A DNA stretch of 21,633 nt. Origin: an uncultured Bacteroides sp. Its GTDB lineage: Bacteria > Bacteroidota > Bacteroidia > Bacteroidales > Bacteroidaceae. The first letter of the stretch is position 1; each line of letters begins with the position of its first letter. The DNA lies in assembly GCA_900556845.1 (NCBI GenBank), contig USQO01000028.1:1-21633 (forward strand). The letters run 5' to 3'. This document shows, piece after piece, positions 13,836 to 21,377 of the stretch. The notes beneath the pieces were generated by a model, which worked only from the letters and a program-made list of their open reading frames with translations, did not search any database and was not told where the DNA came from. The position numbers and the translations under genes are program-made.

Positions 13836-14927
13836 TTATTTATCGAAATCCAAATGTAAATAATCATAATGAACTACTGGTTTCTGACCATGTTTTCCCA
13901 TGCAAGAACGAATTGCATCAGCACCTGCCATAACTCTTCCTACTCCAATTGCATTTCCATGACTATCCAACAACTTCACAATATCATCCTTTTCAAAAGT
14001 GCCTACGACAGACATGACTCCAACAGGCAACAAACTGACAGCCTTAGGTCCACGCAAAGCTTCGACTGCTTTCTCCTGAAGCCACAACTCTCCTTTAGCA
14101 AACCCATCGCTATGTGCCACCCACTTTTTGACAGCAGGAACTAACGTTTCCGAAGGAATAAAACACGTACAATCGACCTTATCCGGAGTGTGAATCAAAT
14201 CTGTCAGAATATTATCTTTTCTTCCATTTGCAATGAAAACAACGATTCCTTCATCGGCAACCTTTCTTGCAATCGAGCTTTTGGTCAGCATACCGCCACG
14301 ACCGAATCCTGATTTTTCGGTCTGAATATAATCAGACAGGTCTCTTCCACGCTCTACCTTGCGGATAATCTTAGATTCCGGCAATGAAGGTGGCCCGTCA
14401 AATACACCATCAATGTTGCTCAGGATAACCAAAGCATCCACTCCCATCATGGAAGCAATCATTCCAGAAAGTTCATCATTATCCGTAAACATCAGCTCCG
14501 TAACAGAAACGGTATCATTCTCATTAACAATCGGAAGGACACCATTCTCCAGCATTACCTGCATACAGTTTCGCTGGTTCAAGTAATGCCTGCGTGTAGA
14601 AAAGCTCTCTTTTGTAGTTAGAATCTGTCCTACCGGAATATTGTGATCCTGAAAAAGATCATAATAACGATTTATTAACTTGGCCTGTCCCACAGCAGAA
14701 AACAGCTGCCGCTGATCTACACTATCCAGTTTTTTCAAAGGGCGCAACGAACTGCGACCAGACGCAACGGCTCCCGAAGAAATAAGGATTACCTCTACCC
14801 CTTCTTTCATCAAAGCTGCAATCTGGTCGACTAATGAAGACATACGTGTTACATCTAAAGTCCCGTTATTACGGGTCAGCACATTGCTTCCTACCTTAAC
14901 TGCTATTCTTTTAAATTGAAAGTTCAT
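13836..14927 (-). CDS. proB: Glutamate 5-kinase
   Basis: Phosphorylates glutamate with ATP to gamma-glutamyl phosphate, the first and usually proline-inhibited step of proline synthesis. At 363 residues it is the long form. The amino-acid kinase domain (about 5-255) has AVKVGSN with Lys11, SSGAVASGR (50-58), NENDTV (135-140), FTDNDELSG (147-155) and GGMLTK (211-216). A C-terminal PUA domain spans about 275-360, containing ADAIRSCMG. The start places AVKVGSNVL at its normal distance from the N terminus and lies about 11 nt after the predicted transcription start, so the leader is very short. It is the first gene of proB-proA, with argF' downstream. Confidence 0.97.
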   Translation of the reverse strand: MNFQFKRIAVKVGSNVLTRNNGTLDVTRMSSLVDQIAALMKEGVEVILISSGAVASGRSSLRPLKKLDSVDQRQLFSAVGQAKLINRYYDLFQDHNIPVGQILTTKESFSTRRHYLNQRNCMQVMLENGVLPIVNENDTVSVTELMFTDNDELSGMIASMMGVDALVILSNIDGVFDGPPSLPESKIIRKVERGRDLSDYIQTEKSGFGRGGMLTKSSIARKVADEGIVVFIANGRKDNILTDLIHTPDKVDCTCFIPSETLVPAVKKWVAHSDGFAKGELWLQEKAVEALRGPKAVSLLPVGVMSVVGTFEKDDIVKLLDSHGNAIGVGRVMAGADAIRSCMGKHGQKPVVHYDYLHLDFDK

Positions 14928-14944
14928 ATTTTACTAGCTTTTCG

Positions 14945-14952
14945 CAAATATA
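14945..14952 (-). promoter_or_regulatory. -7 promoter box of proB-proA
   Basis: The minus strand reads TATATTTG, an exact TAnnTTTG match, 17 nt before the proB ATG. No good -33 element is seen. Confidence 0.5.
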
Positions 14953-15023
14953 ACATTTTCGGCAGATTATGTAACAGATGCATCACATTATTTACAAAAC
15001 ACTTCCTTTATGATATAAATCAA

Positions 15024-15037
15024 TGCATAATTAAAGA
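15024..15037. promoter_or_regulatory. Candidate ARG box between proB and the HAD gene
   Basis: TGCATAATTAAAGA matches 12 of 14 positions of TGNATWWWWATNCA. It lies 97 nt upstream of proB and 45 nt upstream of the HAD gene. AT-rich background makes chance likely; it is listed because it shares the core GYATAAWTA with the argR and argF' sites. Confidence 0.25.
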
Positions 15038-15045
15038 ATAATCTG

Positions 15046-15053
15046 TATCTTTA
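15046..15053 (+). promoter_or_regulatory. Probable -7 box of the HAD gene
   Basis: TATCTTTA matches seven of eight positions of TAnnTTTG (final G is A), 28 nt before the ATG at 15082. Confidence 0.4.
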
Positions 15054-15081
15054 CACACCTATTTTATTATAATACAATTTT

Positions 15082-15858
15082 ATGATTAAAGCTATCTTCT
15101 TTGACATTGACGGTACTCTGCTTTCTTTCAAAACCCACAAAGTATCGTCTTCTACACGTATGGCCCTAAAACAACTGCGGGAAAACGGAGTGAAACTGTT
15201 CATTGCAACCGGACGCCCCAACTTACTGATTAACGGACTTGATGATTTAGACTTCGACGGTTACATTACGCTAAATGGAGGACACTGCTTTACGGCAAGT
15301 CACCAGGATATATATAAAGGTGTCATTCCTCAAGAAGATATAGAACGGCTCATTCAATATTCTAAAAGCCACGCTTACCCTTTTGTATTCGTATACGGCC
15401 AGACCTGGTTTATCACGCACCACGATGCCAGTGTAAACGAAATATGCAAGTTAATTGAAATTCCTGCCCCTCCCATTGCTCCTATCGAACAAGCATCAGG
15501 AAAAGAAGTGCTGCAAATCATGGGATACCTGCCAGAGAAGGAAGAAGATTATTTGTTTAATAATGTATTAACTCATTGTGAACCTATGAGGTGGCATCCT
15601 TTATTTACCGATATAACCGTAAAAGGAACCAGCAAAAGCCGAGGTATTGATGAGGTAATACGCTATTATGGAATAGATTTAAAAGAAACAATGGCTTTTG
15701 GTGACGGAGGAAACGACATCCCCATGTTAAAACATGCCGGAGTTGGAATAGCGATGGGAAATGCATCCGAACAAGTACAGAAAGTAGCCGATTATGTTAC
15801 CGCATCGGTTGATGATGACGGAATATGGAAAGCTCTTCAACATTTTGGACTTTTATAA
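15082..15858 (+). CDS. Cof-type HAD-IIB phosphatase
   Basis: Predicted Mg2+-dependent phosphatase of small phosphorylated metabolites (sugar phosphates, nucleotides or cofactors); cytoplasmic. The substrate cannot be told from sequence. The 258-residue length is usual for the Cof subfamily. Motif I is FFDIDGT with nucleophile Asp8 and Asp10. Motif II is IATGRP (Thr43). A C2-type cap spans about 85-180. Motif III is the Lys in the VKGTSKSRGID region (180-190), and motif IV is GDGGNDIPML (207-216). It is monocistronic, divergent from proB, and ends at a bidirectional terminator. Confidence 0.92.
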   Translation: MIKAIFFDIDGTLLSFKTHKVSSSTRMALKQLRENGVKLFIATGRPNLLINGLDDLDFDGYITLNGGHCFTASHQDIYKGVIPQEDIERLIQYSKSHAYPFVFVYGQTWFITHHDASVNEICKLIEIPAPPIAPIEQASGKEVLQIMGYLPEKEEDYLFNNVLTHCEPMRWHPLFTDITVKGTSKSRGIDEVIRYYGIDLKETMAFGDGGNDIPMLKHAGVGIAMGNASEQVQKVADYVTASVDDDGIWKALQHFGLL

Positions 15859-15863
15859 AATGG

Positions 15864-15902
15864 AAATTCCCGGATGACACTTGTACTCTCATCCGGGAAT
15901 TT
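15864..15902. terminator. Bidirectional terminator after the HAD gene
   Basis: AAATTCCCGGATGA (15864-15877) and TCATCCGGGAATTT (15889-15902) form a perfect 14-bp stem with an 11-nt loop. It lies between two convergent genes, 5 nt after the HAD stop and 4 nt before the end of the methyltransferase gene. The U tracts are short on both sides. Confidence 0.88.
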
Positions 15903-15906
15903 CTAT

Positions 15907-16635
15907 TTACTGTAATGTAAGCTTGGCCAAATAATTGTAATGTTCACCTTCACAAACCTTTTCAGCCTTAAAGCCATACATTTCTGCATACATTGACAAA
16001 GTATCAAAATCAACATACAGCCAAAAGAAAGGCTTACCCTTCAGCTGTTTGTAACGCATATAGAAATCTATTTCCCCATAATAGCCTCCAGCCAAATCTA
16101 CCAGAAAGCTTCCGTCTTCTTCTTCAAACAAATAACGCAAATCACTGGAATCCATTAAAATCATTCCTCCCGGATTCAACAGAGACTTTGCTCTCTGAAA
16201 GAAATTCTCCATATTATCCAGCTTGCCTATAATGCCAGAGCCATTCATCAACATTAAAATGGTATCAAAACCGCCTACGAATTCCGGATTGAAAAAGTCA
16301 ACCTGTCTTGCATTTAAGCCCTGCTCTTCCATCACCTGAACAGACAACGGTGAAATATCAATAGCCTGAACATCTTTCCCCATTTTTTGTAACTCAAGCG
16401 AGTGACATCCACTACCGGCTCCTACATCCAGAATTTTTCCTGAAGCAAGTGTAAGCGCACGTTGTTCCACGACCGGCATCTGTTCGTAAGTCCTGAACAA
16501 CTCCTTCACTGGTATTTCATCTTCATCAAACTGGGAAGAAAAAACTCTCAGCCGCCCGGCTTTACCTTTTTTATAATAATCATAAATAGCTTGCCCCATA
16601 GGGTCTTCTTGTTCACGAATCGATGTAGTAACCAT
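15907..16635 (-). CDS. Class I SAM-dependent methyltransferase
   Basis: Predicted S-adenosylmethionine-dependent methyltransferase of 242 residues; substrate unknown. Motif I KILDVGAGSG (67-76) and acidic Asp93 in QAIDIS form the cofactor site. FDTILMLMNGSGIIG (124-138) corresponds to the motif II region and LLNPGGMILMDSSD (152-165) to motif III. A residue-rich insertion (FEEEDGSFLVDLAGGYYGEIDFYMRYK region) may bind substrate. ATG at 16635 is used; ATG at 16599 (MGQAIYDYY) is a possible shorter start. A -7 box lies at 16673-16680. Neighbours give no functional hint: it converges on the HAD gene and diverges from argR. Confidence 0.88.
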   Translation of the reverse strand: MVTTSIREQEDPMGQAIYDYYKKGKAGRLRVFSSQFDEDEIPVKELFRTYEQMPVVEQRALTLASGKILDVGAGSGCHSLELQKMGKDVQAIDISPLSVQVMEEQGLNARQVDFFNPEFVGGFDTILMLMNGSGIIGKLDNMENFFQRAKSLLNPGGMILMDSSDLRYLFEEEDGSFLVDLAGGYYGEIDFYMRYKQLKGKPFFWLYVDFDTLSMYAEMYGFKAEKVCEGEHYNYLAKLTLQ

Positions 16636-16672
16636 AACAAATAAATTCTTAAGAATGCAATAAAAACGAAGC

Positions 16673-16680
16673 CAAAGATA
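16673..16680 (-). promoter_or_regulatory. -7 promoter box of the methyltransferase gene
   Basis: The minus strand reads TATCTTTG, an exact TAnnTTTG match, 37 nt before the ATG at 16635. Confidence 0.55.
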
Positions 16681-16817
16681 CGAAAAAAGGACGAACTATG
16701 CATAAAACAACTCACCATACCCGCTTCACCGAATATTTATTTATACAAAAAGCAGCATTTTTGCACAATAAGAGAAAATAAATACAGAAAGCTTGCATTA
16801 ATTTCCAAAATTATGTG

Positions 16818-16825
16818 TACTTTTG
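16818..16825 (+). promoter_or_regulatory. -7 promoter box of the argR operon
   Basis: TACTTTTG matches TAnnTTTG. Transcription would begin near 16832, inside or just before the ARG-box palindrome at 16836-16849. A TTG at 16793-16795 is a loose -33 candidate. Confidence 0.6.
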
Positions 16826-16835
16826 CACCAACCCT

Positions 16836-16849
16836 AGAATAATTATACA
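16836..16849 (+). promoter_or_regulatory. ArgR operator (ARG box) at argR
   Basis: AGAATAATTATACA matches 13 of 14 positions of the ArgR consensus TGNATWWWWATNCA. It overlaps the predicted transcription start and ends two bases before the argR ATG, a position that implies autorepression of the whole operon by arginine-bound ArgR. Confidence 0.6.
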
Positions 16850-16851
16850 GC

Positions 16852-17334
16852 ATGAAAAATAAAACCAGTAGACTGGATTCAATTAAGATGATTATCTCCA
16901 GTAAAGAGATAGGTAGCCAGGAAGAACTGTTGCAAGAATTGGCAAAAGAAGGTTTCCAACTCACACAGGCAACCTTATCACGCGATTTAAAACAACTTAA
17001 GGTAGCAAAAGCAGCCAGCATGAATGGGAACTACGTTTATGTCCTTCCCAACAACACCATGTACAAGCGCATGACTGAACCTCACAGCGCAAGCGAAATG
17101 CTACGCCACAACGGCTTTATGTCTATAGAATTTTCATCAAATCTAGCTGTTATAAGAACTCGTCCAGGATATGCCAGCAGTCTGGCATACGATATTGATA
17201 ACAACAACTTCCCTGAAATTCTCGGAACTATTGCAGGCGATGATACAATCATCCTTGTATTAAGCGAAGGGAGTTCAAGAGGTAGCATAAAAAATGCATT
17301 ATCACATATTATCCCCAATATTAATAACATATAA
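16852..17334 (+). CDS. argR: Arginine repressor
   Basis: Arginine-responsive transcription factor of 160 residues, usual length. The N-terminal winged helix (about 5-67) holds the recognition segment TQATLSRDLKQL (38-49), close to the family's QATVSRDL. The C-terminal domain (about 90-155), which forms hexamers and binds arginine, contains GTIAGDDTIILVL (125-137) with the Asp pair used for arginine contact. It is the first gene of a five-gene arginine operon, with an ARG box over its promoter, so negative autoregulation is inferred. Bacteroidota argR in this position is known from related genomes. Confidence 0.96.
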   Translation: MKNKTSRLDSIKMIISSKEIGSQEELLQELAKEGFQLTQATLSRDLKQLKVAKAASMNGNYVYVLPNNTMYKRMTEPHSASEMLRHNGFMSIEFSSNLAVIRTRPGYASSLAYDIDNNNFPEILGTIAGDDTIILVLSEGSSRGSIKNALSHIIPNINNI

Positions 17335-17359
17335 TTAAATAACGTATTATTTAGGAAAG

Positions 17360-17926
17360 ATGGATACTAAACAAATCGATGTTATGGTAGCCGACGCCTC
17401 ACATGAGGTTTATGTTGACACAATATTAGACACAATTAGAGAAGCTGCAAAAGTACGTGGAACCGGTATTGCAGAACGTACACATGAATACGTAGCTACA
17501 AAAATGAAAGAAGGGAAAGCCATCATTGCTTTGTGCGGTGATGATTTCGCAGGGTTTACGTACATAGAATCTTGGGGAAACAAACAGTATGTAGCAACAT
17601 CCGGACTGATTGTACACCCTAAATATCGCGGCTGCGGATTGGCAAAACGAATCAAACACGCCTCATTTACGCTATCACGCCTACGCTGGCCTAAAGCTAA
17701 AATTTTCAGTCTTACTTCAGGAGCTGCTGTAATGAAAATGAACACAGAATTGGGTTATGTTCCTGTAACATTCAATGAGCTTACAGACGATGAAGCTTTC
17801 TGGAAAGGATGTGAGGGTTGTATCAACCATGAAATTCTGGTTGCGAAAAAACGCAAATTCTGTATTTGTACAGCCATGTTGTATGATCCGGCTTTACATA
17901 CAGACGACAAAATCAATAATTTTTAA
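17360..17926 (+). CDS. GNAT acyltransferase, probable N-acylglutamate synthase
   Basis: Probably transfers an acetyl or succinyl group from its CoA ester to glutamate, filling the role of ArgA in this operon; inferred from position between argR and argG. The 188-residue protein has a GNAT fold: acyl-CoA loop VHPKYRGCGLAKRI (85-98), a preceding VATSGLIV strand and a following helix. It lacks the amino-acid-kinase domain of classical ArgA. The C-terminal part carries four cysteines as C151-x2-C154 and C168-x-C170, a possible metal or redox site not typical of GNAT enzymes. A weak AGGA lies just before the ATG. It starts 25 nt after argR and ends 23 nt before argG. Confidence 0.82.
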   Translation: MDTKQIDVMVADASHEVYVDTILDTIREAAKVRGTGIAERTHEYVATKMKEGKAIIALCGDDFAGFTYIESWGNKQYVATSGLIVHPKYRGCGLAKRIKHASFTLSRLRWPKAKIFSLTSGAAVMKMNTELGYVPVTFNELTDDEAFWKGCEGCINHEILVAKKRKFCICTAMLYDPALHTDDKINNF

Positions 17927-17949
17927 AACACTGTAAATTCAATATACCT

Positions 17950-19158
17950 ATGGAAGAAAAGAAAAAAGTAGTTGTTGCATTCAGCGGTGGACTGGATACA
18001 TCATTCACTGTTATGTATCTTGCAAAAGAAAAAGGATACGATGTATACGCCGCCTGTGCAAATACAGGAGGTTTTAGCCCTGAGCAACTAAAACAGAACG
18101 AAGAGAATGCATACAAACTTGGAGCTGTCAAATATGTTACTTTAGATGTAACTCAGGAATATTACGAGAAGAGTTTAAAGTACATGGTTTTCGGTAACGT
18201 TTTGCGTAACGGAACTTATCCTATCTCTGTCAGCTCAGAACGTATCTTCCAGGCTTTGGCAATCGCACGTTATGCCAATGAAATCGGTGCACACGCTATC
18301 GCTCATGGTTCAACAGGAGCCGGCAACGATCAGGTACGTTTCGACATGACTTTCTTGGTTATGGCACCGGGTGTAGAAATTATCACACTGACTCGTGACA
18401 TGGCGTTAAGTCGTGAACAAGAAATCAACTATCTGAAAGAACACGGCTTCGTTGCTGATTTTACAAAACTGAAATACTCTTACAACGTAGGTATTTGGGG
18501 TACTTCAATTTGCGGTGGTGAAATTTTGGATTCAGCACAAGGACTCCCTGAAAGCGCATACCTGAAACAAGTAACTAAAGAAGGTAGCGAAACCTTAAAG
18601 CTGGAATTCAAGAAAGGTGAACTGTATGCAGTAAACGGTGAAGTATTCGACGATAAGATTAAAGCTATCCAGAAAGTTGAAGAAATCGGAGCAGCTTATG
18701 GTATCGGCCGTGACATGCACGTAGGAGATACTATCATCGGTATCAAAGGCCGTGTAGGTTTCGAAGCTGCAGCTCCAATGCTGATTATCGGCGCACACAA
18801 ATTCCTGGAAAAATACACACTAAGCAAATGGCAGCAGTACTGGAAAGACCAGGTAGCCAACTGGTATGGCATGTTCCTGCACGAAAGCCAGTATCTGGAA
18901 CCTGTAATGCGCGATATTGAAGCGATGTTGCAGGAATCTCAACGTAACGTAAACGGTACAGCTATTCTGGAACTTCGTCCTTACAGCTTCTCTACTGTTG
19001 GAGTTGAATCTAAAGACGATTTAGTAAAGAATAAATTTGGCGAATATGGTGAAATGCAAAAAGGATGGACAGCAGAAGATGCCAAAGGTTTCATCAAAGT
19101 ATTGTCTACCCCGCTTCGTGCATATTACGCAAACCATAAAGACGAAGAAAACATATGA
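17950..19158 (+). CDS. argG: Argininosuccinate synthase
   Basis: Joins citrulline and aspartate with ATP to give argininosuccinate. The 402-residue protein has the N-type ATP pyrophosphatase loop SGGLDTS (12-18) and the citrulline/aspartate-binding segment HGSTGAGNDQVRFD (119-132). Length fits the family. The stop codon overlaps the argC start by four bases (ATGA), indicating translational coupling. As the pathway runs through N-acylcitrulline, a deacylase encoded elsewhere must act before this enzyme. Argininosuccinate lyase (argH) is not in the window. Confidence 0.97.
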   Translation: MEEKKKVVVAFSGGLDTSFTVMYLAKEKGYDVYAACANTGGFSPEQLKQNEENAYKLGAVKYVTLDVTQEYYEKSLKYMVFGNVLRNGTYPISVSSERIFQALAIARYANEIGAHAIAHGSTGAGNDQVRFDMTFLVMAPGVEIITLTRDMALSREQEINYLKEHGFVADFTKLKYSYNVGIWGTSICGGEILDSAQGLPESAYLKQVTKEGSETLKLEFKKGELYAVNGEVFDDKIKAIQKVEEIGAAYGIGRDMHVGDTIIGIKGRVGFEAAAPMLIIGAHKFLEKYTLSKWQQYWKDQVANWYGMFLHESQYLEPVMRDIEAMLQESQRNVNGTAILELRPYSFSTVGVESKDDLVKNKFGEYGEMQKGWTAEDAKGFIKVLSTPLRAYYANHKDEENI

Positions 19159-20123
19159 TTAAAGCCGGTATTATTGGAGGCGCAGGATATACAGCAGGCG
19201 AATTGATTCGCCTGCTCATCAATCACCCTGACGTAGAAATTAAATTTGTAAACAGTTCCAGCAATGCTGGAAACAAAATCACTGACGTACACGAAGGACT
19301 TTACGGCGAAACAGACCTTGTTTTTACAGACGAACTTCCTTTCGACACCATCGATGTCTTGTTCTTCTGTACAGCCCATGGCGATACAAAAAAATTCATG
19401 GAAAGCCATAACATTCCCGAAGATTTGAAAATCATCGACCTTTCCATGGATTACCGCATAAAGAGTGAAGACCACGACTTTATTTATGGGCTTCCAGAAC
19501 TAAACAGAAGAGCCATCTGCCAGAGCAAGCATGTAGCCAACCCGGGCTGTTTTGCAACCTGTATCCAGCTGGGTCTGTTACCTTTGGCTAAGCACCTGAT
19601 GCTTAGCGGTGACATCACCGTCAACGCCATTACAGGCAGTACCGGTGCCGGTGTAAAGCCAAGCTCAACCAGTCACTTCAGCTGGCGCAACAACAACATG
19701 AGTATTTACAAACCTTTTACTCACCAGCATATCCCGGAAATCAAACAGTCATTGAAACAACTGCAAACCAGTTTTGATGCCGAAATAGATTTCTTGCCTT
19801 ACCGAGGTGACTTTGCCAGAGGTATATTTGCAACCATTGTCGTAAAGACCAAAGTTGAGATTGATGAAATCATCAAAATGTACATCGAATATTATGCCGA
19901 AGACTCATTCGTTCATATCGTTGACAAGAATCTTGACTTAAAGCAAGTAGTAAATACCAACAAATGCTTAATTCATCTGGAAAAGCATGGAGACAAGCTA
20001 CTTATTATTTCATGTATCGACAACCTGCTGAAAGGAGCCAGCGGACAAGCTGTCCATAACATGAACTTAATGTTTAACCTGGAAGAAACCACAGGTTTAA
20101 TGTTGAAACCTAGTGCTTTCTGA
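19155..20123 (+). CDS. argC: N-acyl-gamma-glutamyl-phosphate reductase
   Basis: NADPH-dependent reduction of N-acylglutamyl-5-phosphate to the semialdehyde. The 322 residues include the nucleotide loop GGAGYTAGE (8-16), catalytic Cys132 in ANPGCFATC (128-136), GSTGAGVKPSS (161-171) and the substrate His in THQHIPEI (189-196). Whether the acyl group is acetyl or succinyl depends on the organism and cannot be told here. It overlaps argG by four bases and is followed by argD after 15 nt. The kinase that makes its substrate (argB) is not in the window. Confidence 0.97.
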   Translation: MIKAGIIGGAGYTAGELIRLLINHPDVEIKFVNSSSNAGNKITDVHEGLYGETDLVFTDELPFDTIDVLFFCTAHGDTKKFMESHNIPEDLKIIDLSMDYRIKSEDHDFIYGLPELNRRAICQSKHVANPGCFATCIQLGLLPLAKHLMLSGDITVNAITGSTGAGVKPSSTSHFSWRNNNMSIYKPFTHQHIPEIKQSLKQLQTSFDAEIDFLPYRGDFARGIFATIVVKTKVEIDEIIKMYIEYYAEDSFVHIVDKNLDLKQVVNTNKCLIHLEKHGDKLLIISCIDNLLKGASGQAVHNMNLMFNLEETTGLMLKPSAF

Positions 20124-20138
20124 TATAAATAACCGACC

Positions 20139-21263
20139 ATGAATTTATTTGATGTATACCCTCTTTTCGATGTAAACATCGTAAAGGGTAAAGGATGTCA
20201 TGTATGGGACGATAAAGGCAATGAATACCTGGATTTATACGGAGGACATGCTGTTATTTCTATCGGCCACGCGCATCCTCACTATGTAGAAGCCATCAGC
20301 AAGCAAGTTGCCACACTTGGATTTTATTCCAACTCGGTAATCAATAAACTTCAGCAGGAAGTTGCCGACCGTCTGGGAGTCATGAGTGGCTACGATGATT
20401 ATCAGTTGTTCCTCATCAACTCTGGAGCTGAAGCAAACGAGAATGCACTGAAACTCGCATCATTTTATAACGGACGTACCCGCGTTATTTCTTTTTCTAA
20501 AGCATTTCATGGTAGAACATCTCTTGCAGTAGAAGTTACCAATAACCCTAAAATCATTGCTCCTATCAATGATAACGGACATGTAACTTATATTCCGCTG
20601 AATGATATCGAAGCAACAAAGGTCGAATTGGAAAAAGGAGATGTTTGTGCTGTTATTATTGAAGGAATTCAAGGAGTAGGTGGTATCCAGTTGCCTACTA
20701 CAGAATTCATGACAGAATTACGCAATGCATGCGACAAGCATAATACGGTTCTTATCCTTGACGAAATTCAGTCTGGATACGGAAGAAGTGGAAAATTCTT
20801 TGCACATCAATACAATGACATCAAGCCTGACATGATTACTGTAGCCAAAGGTATTGGCAATGGTTTCCCTATGGCCGGTGTATTGATTAGCCCAAAATTC
20901 GAAGCTATATACGGCCAATTGGGAACAACTTTCGGCGGAAACCATTTGGCTTGTGCTGCCGCAATTGCAGTTTTGGATGTTATGAAAGAAGAAAACCTTA
21001 TCCAAAATGCAGCCCAAGTAGGTGAATTCCTTATTAATGAACTTAAGAAGTTTAAAGGAATCAAAGAAGTCCGCGGTAGAGGTTTGATGATTGGACTCGA
21101 ATTTGAAGAGTCTATTAAAGAGCTTCGCCAAAAATTACTCTTCGAACAAAAGGTCTTCACAGGGGTAAGTGGAACTAATGTAATTCGCCTGCTTCCTCCT
21201 CTATGCTTAAAACAAGCAGAAGCCGAAGACTTCCTAACTAGACTTTCTAATATTTTGAAATAA
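20139..21263 (+). CDS. argD: N-acylornithine aminotransferase
   Basis: PLP-dependent transfer of the amino group from glutamate to N-acylglutamate semialdehyde, giving N-acylornithine, the substrate of ArgF'. The 374-residue protein is a class III aminotransferase: SGAEANE (95-101), FHGRT (123-127), EGIQGVGG (175-182), DEIQSGYGRSG with Asp208, and PLP lysine Lys237 in TVAKGIGNGFPM. The ATG follows argC by 15 nt. It is the last gene of the operon. The strong terminator at 21339-21377 separates it from what follows; no proC is seen directly after it. Confidence 0.96.
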   Translation: MNLFDVYPLFDVNIVKGKGCHVWDDKGNEYLDLYGGHAVISIGHAHPHYVEAISKQVATLGFYSNSVINKLQQEVADRLGVMSGYDDYQLFLINSGAEANENALKLASFYNGRTRVISFSKAFHGRTSLAVEVTNNPKIIAPINDNGHVTYIPLNDIEATKVELEKGDVCAVIIEGIQGVGGIQLPTTEFMTELRNACDKHNTVLILDEIQSGYGRSGKFFAHQYNDIKPDMITVAKGIGNGFPMAGVLISPKFEAIYGQLGTTFGGNHLACAAAIAVLDVMKEENLIQNAAQVGEFLINELKKFKGIKEVRGRGLMIGLEFEESIKELRQKLLFEQKVFTGVSGTNVIRLLPPLCLKQAEAEDFLTRLSNILK

Positions 21264-21338
21264 TCAGCCAGCAGGAACAAGGCTTAAAGTAAACTCTAAA
21301 TTATATTGAGAATTACAATAAATAGCTAAAAGTCCATC

Positions 21339-21377
21339 AAAAAGGAGTTGTATCATTTGGATACAACTCCTTTTTTT
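21339..21377 (+). terminator. Terminator of the arginine operon
   Basis: GGAGTTGTATC (21344-21354) and GATACAACTCC (21360-21370) form an 11-bp stem with loop ATTTG. It is preceded by A5 and followed by T7, 75 nt after the argD stop. Confidence 0.95.
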
